Shown here piece after piece: positions 49,570-56,524 of a DNA stretch of 64,000 nucleotides. The stretch is from a virus. Under the pieces are notes generated by a model. The model was not told the DNA's origin. It searched no databases and saw nothing but the letters and a program-made list of their open reading frames with translations. Position numbers and translations under genes: made by a program. Positions within the stretch are counted from its first letter, which is position 1. Every line of letters starts with the position of its first letter. Location of the stretch: IMG/VR virus record IMGVR_UViG_3300046453_000179, positions 1 to 64,000 of that record; one strand, 5' to 3'.

Positions 49570-49941
49570 TCAGCCTGGCATGCCGGATGCGGCGGCACCG
49601 GTGGCAGGCGTGATGAACTCGGCGGCGTGGTCACCCTGCTTCGCCAGCACTTCGAGCAGCGTGTTTTGCTTGCGCATCTCGGCCAGGATCCGGGCTTGGG
49701 TTTCGTCGGACAGCGGCACGGAGTCGATAAATTCGCCGGCCTGCGCCATGAGCACGTCAGCGATTGCCGCCTCGGCCCGGCGCGCGGCATCGGCAAGGCG
49801 GTCGAGCTTGCTTATCGCGGCGCCCACCGGTGAGCTGTCGATCTCGAAGTCGAGTTCCATCGTGATGACGCTCGGCGCGAGCTTGGCCGGCGACGGCACG
49901 TAGCCGAGCATCGCAGCGATCCGGTTGAGTGCGGCTTTCAT
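49570..49941 (-). CDS. Early protein directly after the Cro-like gene
   Basis: A 123-residue helical protein (KLDRLADAARRAEAAIADVLMAQAGEF...QARILAEMRKQNTLLEVLAKQGDH in the centre and C-terminal half), suited to a coiled-coil dimer. It has a very strong GGAGGAG ribosome-binding site and overlaps the Cro-like stop. This is the lambda cII position, but no helix-turn-helix is visible, so CII function is not supported. Confidence 0.62.
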   Translation of the reverse strand: MKAALNRIAAMLGYVPSPAKLAPSVITMELDFEIDSSPVGAAISKLDRLADAARRAEAAIADVLMAQAGEFIDSVPLSDETQARILAEMRKQNTLLEVLAKQGDHAAEFITPATGAAASGMPG

Positions 49942-50174
49942 GCGGCTCCTCCCGCATGATTGACGTTTGTAGATACCGGGCAGCCGTAAATATCGTCAAA
50001 TGACAGCGAGTGGCCGCGCTCGGCAGCGAACGTAATTAGCCGCTTCGCAACTTCCGGCGGCATGCTCTGGCCTCGCTCGTAGTGGGACACGTTCCCTTGG
50101 CTGACCTGAAGCACGTCGGCGAGGGCCTTTTGGGTGACGGCGAGCTGAGCTCGGATGTGTGAAATTCGGTTCAT
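49938..50174 (-). CDS. Cro-like repressor
   Basis: A 78-residue protein with an XRE helix-turn-helix (residues about 14-36, TQKALADVLQVSQGNVSHYERGQ), the standard Cro size, divergent from the cI-like gene. It should bind the AGTCSGACT operators and shut off early transcription and repressor synthesis. PR is expected to start transcription at about 50175, next to the ATG at 50174, and no ribosome-binding site is present, so its mRNA may be leaderless. Confidence 0.85.
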   Translation of the reverse strand: MNRISHIRAQLAVTQKALADVLQVSQGNVSHYERGQSMPPEVAKRLITFAAERGHSLSFDDIYGCPVSTNVNHAGGAA

Positions 50175-50181
50175 GAAACAA

Positions 50182-50210
50182 ATATTAGTCGGACTGCTAG
50201 CTATTGTCAA
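50182..50210 (-). promoter_or_regulatory. PR-type early promoter
   Basis: Minus strand: TTGACA (205-210 of 50 kb), a 17-bp spacer, and TAATAT (182-187). The spacer and -10 overlap operator 50187..50195. PL (52532..52560) has the same boxes and spacing. Confidence 0.88.
50187..50195. promoter_or_regulatory. Operator OR-a, AGTCSGACT
   Basis: AGTCGGACT, a palindrome with one free central base. Centre 25 bp from the second operator at 50212..50220. It lies on the PR -10 region. Confidence 0.82.
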
Positions 50211-50211
50211 C

Positions 50212-50220
50212 AGTCGGACT
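50212..50220. promoter_or_regulatory. Operator OR-b, AGTCSGACT
   Basis: AGTCGGACT. It lies just upstream of the PR -35 box and immediately before the PRM -35 box, so repressor bound here can touch both promoters. Confidence 0.82.
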
Positions 50221-50222
50221 AA

Positions 50223-50251
50223 TTGAAATATATTAGGCTTACTTATATTCT
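50223..50251 (+). promoter_or_regulatory. PRM-type promoter for the repressor gene
   Basis: TTGAAA (50223-50228), a 17-bp spacer, and TATTCT (50246-50251). The start of transcription would be about 50258, the A of the repressor's ATG. This gives a leaderless mRNA like lambda cI from PRM. Confidence 0.72.
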
Positions 50252-50257
50252 GCTCAT

Positions 50258-51004
50258 ATGCCCGCACAACCACTATCATCTGAACAACTTTCCGAAGCTG
50301 CAGCGCTCAAAGAGCTCTTCAAGTCTTGGCAGGCAACTCGCAAGGAATCCGGCCTCCCCTCCTCTCAGGAAGCGGCAGCGGATATGCTCGGGTTCGGCCA
50401 AAGCGCACTTGCGCAATACCTCAACGGGAAAATCCCACTGAACATAGACGCGGGCGCCAAGTTTGCTGCTTTACTTGGTGTCGGCATGTCGGATTTCAGC
50501 CCATCACTTGCAGATCAAGCGGTTCGTGTGGCTGGATCGGTAACCGGCGTGCGCGTCACCGATGACGATGACCATGCACCCGCGACCATCGCAATTCAAA
50601 TGGTTTCCATGCACGTTCAGGCCGGCATCGACGATTTCGCCTTTGAGCCAATTCTCGATGAGGAGGGTCAGCATCATGTTCCGCGAAACTTCCTGGAAGA
50701 GAACGATCTGCGCCCTGCCGCGCTCGTTGCGGTAAAGGTCAAGGGTGACAGCATGCAGCCCCTCATGTACGAGGGGGACATCGCGGTTGTGAACACCACC
50801 GACCGCTCCCGCAAGAATGGCGGCGTGTTCGCCATGAACTACAACGGCCAGGCCGTCGTTAAACGTCTGGTCTATGATCGTCGCGAGTGGTATTTAGCGT
50901 CCGACAACCCCGAGTTCAAACCCGCTCCGTGTCGCGGCGCGGAGTGCATTGTCATCGGCCGGATTGTCCACTTCACCCCGAAAAATTTCAGGGATCGGCT
51001 TTGA
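50258..51004 (+). CDS. CI/LexA-like prophage repressor (S24 peptidase)
   Basis: A 248-residue repressor. The N-terminal helix-turn-helix lies at about residues 37-60 (SQEAAADMLGFGQSALAQYLNG). A linker contains the Ala122-Gly123 cleavage site, and the S24 peptidase domain has Ser165 (KGDSMQP) and Lys202 (QAVVKRL), the autocleavage pair. RecA-stimulated self-cleavage would induce the prophage. It maintains lysogeny by binding the four AGTCSGACT operators. It starts a plus-strand lysogenic operon with the three genes downstream. Confidence 0.92.
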   Translation: MPAQPLSSEQLSEAAALKELFKSWQATRKESGLPSSQEAAADMLGFGQSALAQYLNGKIPLNIDAGAKFAALLGVGMSDFSPSLADQAVRVAGSVTGVRVTDDDDHAPATIAIQMVSMHVQAGIDDFAFEPILDEEGQHHVPRNFLEENDLRPAALVAVKVKGDSMQPLMYEGDIAVVNTTDRSRKNGGVFAMNYNGQAVVKRLVYDRREWYLASDNPEFKPAPCRGAECIVIGRIVHFTPKNFRDRL

Positions 51005-51035
51005 AGCGCCCGAGCGCGTCACTTTTGGAGTTTTG

Positions 51036-51422
51036 ATGAGCACTTTCACGCCTGGCCCGGTTCACCTCGCCACCATCGACCGACAAACAGTTAGGGGCCT
51101 TGTTGACGTCGAAGGTGAATATCTCAAGTCCATCGCAGTTGCTGGCGGTAACGTGCATCAGACTGCACTGGACCGCCAAGATGCAATCCAAATCTTCACG
51201 TCCACACTCTCACCAGACGAGTCCCTTAAGTTTTACGAGCTCTACAACCAGGAGATTGCGGCAGCTACTCAGGCCGCGAACGACAAACTGCTCGCCGCGA
51301 ACACGGCAGTAAGCGTACAGCTGTCGCAGCGAGTGCAGGATGCCAGCAACTTCAGCACATGGGTGTCGATCATCGCATTCTTCGTCATACTGATAAGCGC
51401 GATAAGTATCGTAAAGAATTGA
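51036..51422 (+). CDS. Lysogenic-operon protein with C-terminal membrane anchor
   Basis: A 128-residue protein. The first 100 residues are soluble and helical (IDRQTVRGLVDVEGEYLKSI...LSPDESLKFYELYNQEIAAATQAA), and a single membrane segment (about 108-125) ends the protein. It follows the repressor by 31 bp with TTGGAG before the ATG. Its position resembles lambda rexA/rexB, so a role in excluding other phages is possible, but there is no sequence match to Rex. Confidence 0.7.
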   Translation: MSTFTPGPVHLATIDRQTVRGLVDVEGEYLKSIAVAGGNVHQTALDRQDAIQIFTSTLSPDESLKFYELYNQEIAAATQAANDKLLAANTAVSVQLSQRVQDASNFSTWVSIIAFFVILISAISIVKN

Positions 51423-51498
51423 TTTTGCGCTGACCCGCTCACCACCGCGCGTACACAGTGTTAAAGGTAGACATTGAAATATTTGACCGGAACCTCAT

Positions 51499-51822
51499 AT
51501 GACAGAACATAACGAAGCGCCACGGAAAGAAGGGGTTACTACCCTCGACATGGCCAATGTGACCGAGCAGGATTTTAAGCAGTTTTTGTCTGAAAAGATT
51601 AAAAATCATGGGTGTCCGTGCTGCCTCTCTAATAACTGGATGATTCTCGACGTTCCTAACATGGTCTTCGGTTTGGTTGCACTTCCGAAGCTTGGGGGAT
51701 TCAACATGCCTCCGCCTCATGTCCCGATGTTGAGCATGAGTTGCGTGACGTGCGGCTATATTCGAAATCACGCCACGGGAATTGTGGCTCAATGGAAGGC
51801 AGACAAAAAGGCTGCAAAATGA
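51499..51822 (+). CDS. Zinc-ribbon protein of the lysogenic operon
   Basis: A 107-residue protein with CPCC (about residues 39-42) and CVTC (about 82-85) pairs, forming one zinc ribbon, with LSMSCVTCGYIRNHATGIV as the most structured part. It overlaps the next gene start by four bases (ATGA), so both belong to the repressor transcript. Function unknown. Confidence 0.7.
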   Translation: MTEHNEAPRKEGVTTLDMANVTEQDFKQFLSEKIKNHGCPCCLSNNWMILDVPNMVFGLVALPKLGGFNMPPPHVPMLSMSCVTCGYIRNHATGIVAQWKADKKAAK

Positions 51823-52400
51823 CATATGACGCCCGTGCGGATGAAATCTTGCGGAGCATCATCCAGAGTCCACCCGAGAGTGAGGTAAAATTCGAGAACA
51901 CGGGCATTCAGCTTGTGACCAACGATGTAAACGCGGAAAAAACTTCAAAGGCACCCGTGAGCGCTACCACTGACAAAGATTACATCGACGCCCGCCTTAA
52001 GGCGATGTCCGATAGTCTCGACCAGAGGCTAGAGACGGCTGCGGCAAAATCTGATGGGCGACTTGAAGTGATTGAAACTCGCATCGATTCTCGTATCGCA
52101 TCGCTTGATGCCAAGCTTACTACAGGCATCGCTGCAATGGATGCTAAGATGGATGTGAACTTCGCGCGTTTCGAGGCGCTTCTTCACAAAACAACTGCAG
52201 ATGTCCATAAAACTTCCACAGACACACTATCCAGAGTCGTTGCAATTGTCTCAGGGTTGATGGGGGTCGGGATTGCTGTGATTGTTTTGGTGATAAACAA
52301 CATGGCGCCGAAGCCAGCAGTCGCCGCAGCGCAGCCTACGCCGATCATCGTGTACTCTCAGCCAGCACCTCAGACGCCGTCTGCTCCTCAAGCTAAGTAG
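51819..52400 (+). CDS. Coiled-coil membrane protein of the lysogenic operon
   Basis: A 193-residue protein. Residues about 45-125 form a long coiled coil with repeats of the LDxxL/IDxRI type (RLEVIETRIDSRIASLDAKL), followed by one membrane segment (about 144-166) and a Pro/Ala-rich tail. It resembles phage coiled-coil proteins that oligomerise at the membrane. It overlaps the upstream gene and is followed by a strong terminator. It is expected to be made in the lysogen. Confidence 0.7.
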   Translation: MTYDARADEILRSIIQSPPESEVKFENTGIQLVTNDVNAEKTSKAPVSATTDKDYIDARLKAMSDSLDQRLETAAAKSDGRLEVIETRIDSRIASLDAKLTTGIAAMDAKMDVNFARFEALLHKTTADVHKTSTDTLSRVVAIVSGLMGVGIAVIVLVINNMAPKPAVAAAQPTPIIVYSQPAPQTPSAPQAK

Positions 52401-52406
52401 AGCACC

Positions 52407-52429
52407 AGCCCGCACCAGCGGGCTTTTTT
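52407..52429 (+). terminator. Intrinsic terminator of the repressor operon
   Basis: A perfect 7-bp stem (AGCCCGC / GCGGGCT) with loop ACCA and a run of six T. It separates the lysogenic operon from PL. Confidence 0.9.
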
Positions 52430-52521
52430 ACGCCTGCAGCATTCCCCCCTGGGGTCTCCACACTCTCTACACCGAAAAACAGCGCGCACCCGGACGAAAT
52501 GAAAAAATACTATTTTTTATT

Positions 52522-52530
52522 AGTCCGACT
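52522..52530. promoter_or_regulatory. Operator OL-b, AGTCSGACT
   Basis: AGTCCGACT, immediately upstream of the PL -35 box; centre 25 bp from the other PL operator, as in OR. Confidence 0.82.
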
Positions 52531-52531
52531 G

Positions 52532-52560
52532 TTGACATATATAAGTAGTCGGACTAATAT
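52532..52560 (+). promoter_or_regulatory. PL-type early promoter
   Basis: TTGACA (52532-52537), a 17-bp spacer, and TAATAT (52555-52560). It has the same hexamers, spacer length and operator geometry as PR. Confidence 0.9.
52547..52555. promoter_or_regulatory. Operator OL-a, AGTCSGACT
   Basis: AGTCGGACT inside the PL spacer and abutting the -10 box. Confidence 0.82.
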
Positions 52561-52597
52561 TCACTCCATCGACACACGAACAGCGATGGAGAACGAA

Positions 52598-52678
52598 ATG
52601 TCACCAGCCGAACTTGCAGCACTTGCCGAAGCCCAGCACCGCGGAGATGCCGCACATGCCGCCCAGGTGCGGAAATGA
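52598..52678 (+). CDS. 26-residue leader-type peptide at the head of the PL operon
   Basis: Reads MSPAELAALAEAQHRGD... and ends QVRK. GGAG lies 6 bases before the ATG. The stop overlaps the next ATG (ATGA), suggesting translational coupling. It is too short for a known family; no N-type basic region is evident. Confidence 0.5.
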   Translation: MSPAELAALAEAQHRGDAAHAAQVRK

Positions 52679-53013
52679 TCGCCCTGATCGTCGGCGTCCA
52701 CGCCGGCAGCACCTTCAACTTCACCGAGCTGGCTGGCGATGCCATCCGCAACCTGGTCCCGGCGCGCAAGTTGGTCCTGGTGCCGAACCTGGCACCAGCC
52801 GCAACCGGCATGGTCACCGTGGCCCAGTTCTGCGCTGCACGCGGCGCCGACCTGCCGCTGGCGACGCTGAGCCGCATCGGTCGCAAAGCTGCGGCACTGA
52901 GCCGCGCTGACGGCTTGCTGATTGGCCGCGCCATGGAGCAGTTCGGCGAGGTCAACACCTACGACGCCAACGTGCTAGCCACCGCCTTCGACGCGATCCA
53001 GGCCGCCCAATGA
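52675..53013 (+). CDS. PL-operon protein, unknown
   Basis: A 112-residue protein. An N-terminal beta-alpha pattern (MIALIVGVHAGSTFNFTELAGDAI) leads to an Ala-rich helical remainder. It overlaps both neighbours by four bases. No family. It is coupled to the leader peptide and the next gene. Confidence 0.6.
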   Translation: MIALIVGVHAGSTFNFTELAGDAIRNLVPARKLVLVPNLAPAATGMVTVAQFCAARGADLPLATLSRIGRKAAALSRADGLLIGRAMEQFGEVNTYDANVLATAFDAIQAAQ

Positions 53014-53381
53014 ATGCCCCGATCAACCTCGCCCTGCTGCAGGCCGCCGCCGGCGTCGCTCCGATCAGGCCGCGCACCGAGCAACCGTCGGTAGCGCCCG
53101 GCAGCCGTGTGCTGGTCGTCGGCCACGAGCACGACGGCGTGTTGCTGGACCTGCACGGGATGCTCGACAGCGCCGGCTACGACGTGGTCGACGTGACGCT
53201 GACGGGGGACACGGTGGCGTTGACCGCTCTCTTCTCCCGCGACCAGCTGCTGCAGTTCAACGACTGGTGTGACCACCACTTGCCCAGCGCCCACGAGTTG
53301 CGCCTGGTGTCGATCGACGAAGCGCGCATCGAGCGCCGCGAATGGGAACGCAACTTCAACGTGGAGCGCCCACCGATGTGA
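53010..53381 (+). CDS. PL-operon protein, Rossmann-like pattern
   Basis: A 123-residue protein with alternating strands and helices (SRVLVVGHEHDGVLLDLHGML; GYDVVDVTLTGDTVALTAL), suggesting a small alpha/beta fold. It lacks a recognised catalytic motif. It ends in WERNFNVERPPM. Function unknown. Confidence 0.6.
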   Translation: MNAPINLALLQAAAGVAPIRPRTEQPSVAPGSRVLVVGHEHDGVLLDLHGMLDSAGYDVVDVTLTGDTVALTALFSRDQLLQFNDWCDHHLPSAHELRLVSIDEARIERREWERNFNVERPPM

Positions 53382-53432
53382 TCTCTCGCCGGATGTTGCA
53401 GGTAATTCACCCAACAAATTTAGGAGTCCATC

Positions 53433-53771
53433 GTGAAGAAAATCATTGTAGTAACAGCGCTGTTGACCGCCCTCGCCGCTCACGCAGCACCAGTCGAAAA
53501 GCAGTGCGCCGCGCTGGCCAAGGTCGCTGATGTTGTCGTGTTGTTGAAGGCCCAGGGTGCACCGGAAGCACAGGTACAGAAAGAGCTCAACGGCGAGAAG
53601 CCGGACCGCCGCCTGGGTCAAGCCATCCGCGACGTGTACGCCGGCGCCAGCTCTGCGCAAGTCAAGGCCGAGTGTCTGGCCGATGCCGCGCCCGGCCCGC
53701 TGCGCCCTGGTCGCACGCCCACTGACTCGAACGGCGCGCAATCGATCAGCGACGTGCTGATCACGCACTAA
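53433..53771 (+). CDS. Secreted (periplasmic) early protein
   Basis: A 112-residue protein with a clear signal peptide: KK, a hydrophobic core, then AHAA cleavage before APVEKQ. The mature domain is about 90 residues with three Cys and the helical segment AKVADVVVLLKAQGAPEAQVQKEL. A secreted product in a phage early operon is unusual; interference with incoming DNA entry or with cell-envelope processes is possible. No family recognised. Confidence 0.7.
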   Translation: MKKIIVVTALLTALAAHAAPVEKQCAALAKVADVVVLLKAQGAPEAQVQKELNGEKPDRRLGQAIRDVYAGASSAQVKAECLADAAPGPLRPGRTPTDSNGAQSISDVLITH

Positions 53772-53784
53772 ACCGAATGCGGTC

Positions 53785-53807
53785 GCCGGGCGCTGCTACC
53801 GCCCGGC
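53785..53807 (+). other. 8-bp GC hairpin after the secreted-protein gene
   Basis: Stem GCCGGGCG / CGCCCGGC with a 7-base loop and no T run. It may be an RNA structure element or an mRNA 3' boundary within the PL operon. Confidence 0.5.
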
Positions 53808-53921
53808 TAGTCCTGGCCAAGCGAAGAAACCGGCCCAGTGGGATCTGAAATGCTCGCGTCGCACTCGCCCCGTGCCGCCGGCCGGCGTATCCGGCCACCA
53901 CCAACCATAGAAAGGCATCAC

Positions 53922-54104
53922 ATGGCAGCAGCTACCCCGACCTCTTTCAAACCTGGCCAGAAGGTCACCGTCCGCGCCCGCAGCAAGGTCGTGCAAGGAA
54001 AGTTCCTCAAGGAGCGCCCAGGTGCAAAAGGTCCGTACTACGACATCGACCTGGGCGACAACAAGGTCGGCAGCTACCGCCCTTCGCAGGTGCAGGCGGC
54101 GTGA
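53922..54104 (+). CDS. Small basic KOW/SH3-like protein
   Basis: A 60-residue basic protein (FKPGQKVTVRARSKVVQGKFLKE...DLGDNKVGSYRPSQVQ), with the pattern of a small SH3/KOW barrel that might bind nucleic acid. It sits between two strongly structured non-coding stretches (53785..53807 and 54111..54321). The ATG at 53922 was chosen; the extension upstream has no coherent protein pattern. Confidence 0.6.
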   Translation: MAAATPTSFKPGQKVTVRARSKVVQGKFLKERPGAKGPYYDIDLGDNKVGSYRPSQVQAA

Positions 54105-54110
54105 CACAAC

Positions 54111-54281
54111 GGCGGCGTTAAGGCCGCCAGTACTACCCGTCCCGCGCCGGGCAAGCGCGGGAACCACAAGTGATCCGGTTGCAATAAGGGTGGACGGTCC
54201 GTCTGCAGACGCGCCGGCAATCCGCACCAACCTGCTGGTGTCGCCCGAATACGTGGGCCACGCAGCCGGATCACTTGTGGT
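54111..54281 (+). ncRNA. Candidate structured RNA with 20-bp closing stem and multi-branched core
   Basis: No convincing gene lies between 54105 and 54399. The stretch contains, in order: a 6-bp hairpin (54111-54116 with 54123-54128); a 7-bp hairpin (54140-54146 with 54156-54162); and, directly next to it, a long stem 54163-54182 paired with 54262-54281, 19 Watson-Crick pairs and one G-U. Inside that stem lie three hairpins: CGTC-TGCA-GACG (54200-54211), CACCA/TGGTG (54225-54240) and GCCC/GGGC (54243-54258). A further 6-bp stem (54293-54298 with 54316-54321) lies downstream. This could be an operon RNA element, an antitermination-type RNA or a small RNA. It was folded by eye only; the strand is inferred from the operon. 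Confidence 0.6.
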
Positions 54282-54399
54282 GTAGCGCCGAAATGGGAGA
54301 AAGACGGCCCTTGAATCCCATCTAAAAACAATAGCAGCAGTAGCTGGGCCTGACCGGGGCAGAACCGGTACCAACAACGAAAAGAACAGGGAGAGCGCG

Positions 54400-54711
54400 A
54401 TGCGCGAGGTGAAGATTTTCAAGTGGGAGCGACGAAACATCAAAGGCAAGCTCACCACCGTCAAGGAACTTGAGACGGTCGGTTGGTTTCACCAGTTCGC
54501 CCAAGACGACAGCGGAGAAGGCTTACAGATTCCGGTTGCGGTAGTGGAGCTTGCCGACGGCACCGTTCGCGCCGTCTACGCGGAAATGGTGCAGTTTTTG
54601 GAGCACCGCGAAGGCGCCGACCTGGTCACAGCGCTGCGTCAAATCGCCAAGAACGAAAGCAGCGAAGGTTACATCGCCATGCGCGCCCTGACCGCAGCGG
54701 GTGTTGCATGA
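54400..54711 (+). CDS. PL-operon protein, unknown, after the structured stretch
   Basis: A 103-residue soluble protein (REVKIFKWERRNIKGKLTTVKELETVGWFHQF at the N-terminus), alpha/beta, with an acidic C-terminal half. AGGGAG lies before the ATG. It overlaps the next gene by four bases. Unrecognised. Confidence 0.6.
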   Translation: MREVKIFKWERRNIKGKLTTVKELETVGWFHQFAQDDSGEGLQIPVAVVELADGTVRAVYAEMVQFLEHREGADLVTALRQIAKNESSEGYIAMRALTAAGVA

Positions 54712-54929
54712 CGCTGCGCCACATCACCGCAGGCCGCGCCTCGCGCCTCGCCGTGTCGAGCGCCCTGGCCTTCGACTATCAGGACAGTGGCTTTGAGGAT
54801 GCGCTCACCGTCGGCAACCTCGACGCGGTTGAGCACGTGCCCGCCGGCGGCTGCTACGGCGCGCCCGCCACCGCCAGCCGCAACGCCATCCGCCTGCAAC
54901 TGACCGACCGTGAAGGAGCCGCATTTTGA
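54708..54929 (+). CDS. Small early protein
   Basis: A 73-residue protein (TLRHITAGRASRLAVSSALAFDYQDSGFED...). It overlaps the previous stop and the next start. Small, soluble and Ala-rich. Function unknown. Confidence 0.55.
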   Translation: MTLRHITAGRASRLAVSSALAFDYQDSGFEDALTVGNLDAVEHVPAGGCYGAPATASRNAIRLQLTDREGAAF

Positions 54930-55042
54930 AGACTCGCTACATCCGCGCCGCGCTGGTCGGCGCCACCGCCGGCTTTGTCTTGGGTAGTGCCGTCGCCGGC
55001 GCGCTCTGGTTCGGCGCCCTGCAATCGGCGGTGTCGCCATGA
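54926..55042 (+). CDS. Short membrane peptide, TTG start
   Basis: A 38-residue peptide with one glycine-rich membrane segment (ALVGATAGFVLGSAVAGALW). AAGGAG lies 7 bases before the TTG, and the stop overlaps the next ATG, which support translation. It might modify a host membrane complex. Confidence 0.55.
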   Translation: MKTRYIRAALVGATAGFVLGSAVAGALWFGALQSAVSP

Positions 55043-55173
55043 TCTACCAGCTCACCATCAAGCACGCGGACGGCAGCACTGAGCGCCGCACCGCCATTGG
55101 CAAGCTGGCCGCCATTGTTGACGCGCTGTACGACGCTGGCGCGCTGGGCGTAACCGCCATGGTGCGCACGTGA
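55039..55173 (+). CDS. Short early protein (44 residues)
   Basis: Reads MIYQLTIKHADGSTERRTAIG...; it is a small alpha/beta peptide coupled by ATGA on the left and GTGA on the right. No family. Confidence 0.55.
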   Translation: MIYQLTIKHADGSTERRTAIGKLAAIVDALYDAGALGVTAMVRT

Positions 55174-55439
55174 GCGCCCTGGAGCCGGGCCTGGTCGCCC
55201 AGTTGCTGGCGCACGAGGCGGCGCCGGCCGAGAAGGCGCTGCGCAAGATCGTCTCGCTCTTCACCGGCAACGCCTTCATGAGCGGCCACGAACTGCGCGT
55301 GCTGGAAATTGCGATGGAAGGTCTGGGCGCGCCGGCGAGTGAGCGGCGCCAGGCGGTCGAGGCGGCAATCCAGTTGCGGCGCAACCGGGTCATGGGCCGC
55401 TACACCGAGCAAGGAAGGGTTGGTCATGAAACTGCGTGA
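55170..55439 (+). CDS. Small early protein, GTG start
   Basis: An 89-residue helical protein (SALEPGLVAQLLAHEAAPAEKALRKIVSLFT...), moderately basic C-terminus (QLRRNRVMGRY). The GTG overlaps the preceding TGA. No recognised family. Confidence 0.6.
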   Translation: MSALEPGLVAQLLAHEAAPAEKALRKIVSLFTGNAFMSGHELRVLEIAMEGLGAPASERRQAVEAAIQLRRNRVMGRYTEQGRVGHETA

Positions 55440-55560
55440 AATTCTGACCATCGGCGCCCTGCTCACCCTGGTCGCGGCCACCTACGGCTACATGCAGGAA
55501 GCAGACGCACGCGCCGCGCAGCACGAGCAAGAAATCTGGACCGGCAAGGTCGATAAGTAG
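55426..55560 (+). CDS. Short membrane-anchored peptide
   Basis: A 44-residue peptide with an N-terminal membrane segment (ILTIGALLTLVAATYGY) and a charged tail. GGAAGG lies upstream and it overlaps the end of the previous gene. Function unknown. Confidence 0.55.
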   Translation: MKLREILTIGALLTLVAATYGYMQEADARAAQHEQEIWTGKVDK

Positions 55561-55627
55561 CCGGCGCCGCAGCACCACGAATTTACCCGCCACCGGCGGC
55601 AATAGCGAAGTCAAAACGGAGAGTGAT

Positions 55628-56491
55628 ATGGGAAGCATGAACGAGGTCATCGATATGGAACGGCCGACCACCGGCGGCGAAGTCGCAGCGCCGGCCCCGC
55701 AGCACCTGGCGGCAGCGCAGCGCCAGGTGGCCACCACGGCATTCGAGCTGGTGGCCCACGCCGCCGCGCGCGGCGCAAGCATGGATGAACTGCGCGCCTT
55801 CATCGAGTTGCAGGAGCGGATTGAGGCGAACGATGCCCGCAAGGCCTACGTCGCCAACATGGCCGAGTTCAAGCGCAACCCGCCCAAGATCGTCAAGGAC
55901 AAGCTGGTCGGCTACGAGAACCGCGACGGCTCCTTTACCGGCTACAAGCACGCGACCCTGGGCAGCGTCTGCGCAGCGGTGGCAGAAGGCCTGGGCACGC
56001 ATGGCTTCTCGCATCGTTGGGACACCGAGCAACCGCCGAGCGGTCTGATCGCGGTGACGTGCGTGATCACCCATTCGATGGGCCATTCCGAGGTGACGCG
56101 CATGGAAGCGCCGCCGGACAACTCCGGCAAGAAAAACGCCATTCAACAGGTGGCATCGACGATTACCTATTTGCAGCGCTACACGCTGCTGGCCGCGTGC
56201 GGCCTTGCCAGTCATGAGCAGGTTGATGACGACGGCAACGGCGGACACCACGGCGGCGAGAGTGCCCAGCAGACAACCACCACACAGGCTGGCGGTGGCG
56301 CCGGAACCCAGCCCGGCGGGCTTGCCGCGTACACCGAAGAGCGCTTCAACGAAAAAGCGCCGGAGTGGAAGAAGCTGATCGAGGACGGAAAGAAAACTCC
56401 GGCCGCAATGATTCGCTTCCTCAGCACCAAGGCCACGCTGACCGAAGCGCAGCAAAAAACAATCAACTCGTGGGCAGCATCAGCCAATTAA
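55628..56491 (+). CDS. erf: ERF-family single-strand annealing protein
   Basis: A 287-residue recombinase of the ERF superfamily. The core (about residues 75-190) contains VANMAEFKRNPPKIVKDKLV, YKHATLGSVCAAVAEGLGTHGFSHRWDTEQ and KNAIQQVASTITYLQRYTLLAACGL. A disordered Gly/Thr-rich linker follows (about 200-235) and a helical C-terminus. It anneals single strands coated with SSB and works with the YqaJ nuclease encoded next, as Redbeta does with lambda exonuclease. Confidence 0.88.
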   Translation: MGSMNEVIDMERPTTGGEVAAPAPQHLAAAQRQVATTAFELVAHAAARGASMDELRAFIELQERIEANDARKAYVANMAEFKRNPPKIVKDKLVGYENRDGSFTGYKHATLGSVCAAVAEGLGTHGFSHRWDTEQPPSGLIAVTCVITHSMGHSEVTRMEAPPDNSGKKNAIQQVASTITYLQRYTLLAACGLASHEQVDDDGNGGHHGGESAQQTTTTQAGGGAGTQPGGLAAYTEERFNEKAPEWKKLIEDGKKTPAAMIRFLSTKATLTEAQQKTINSWAASAN

Positions 56492-56524
56492 TCCGCGCCC
56501 GGCGCACATTAAAGGAATCGAATT

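Noticed and set aside
49570-49941. CII-type activator
   Set aside because: Correct position, but no helix-turn-helix can be seen in the sequence.
52598-53013. N-type antiterminator at the head of the PL operon
   Set aside because: Neither of the first two proteins has an arginine-rich RNA-binding segment.
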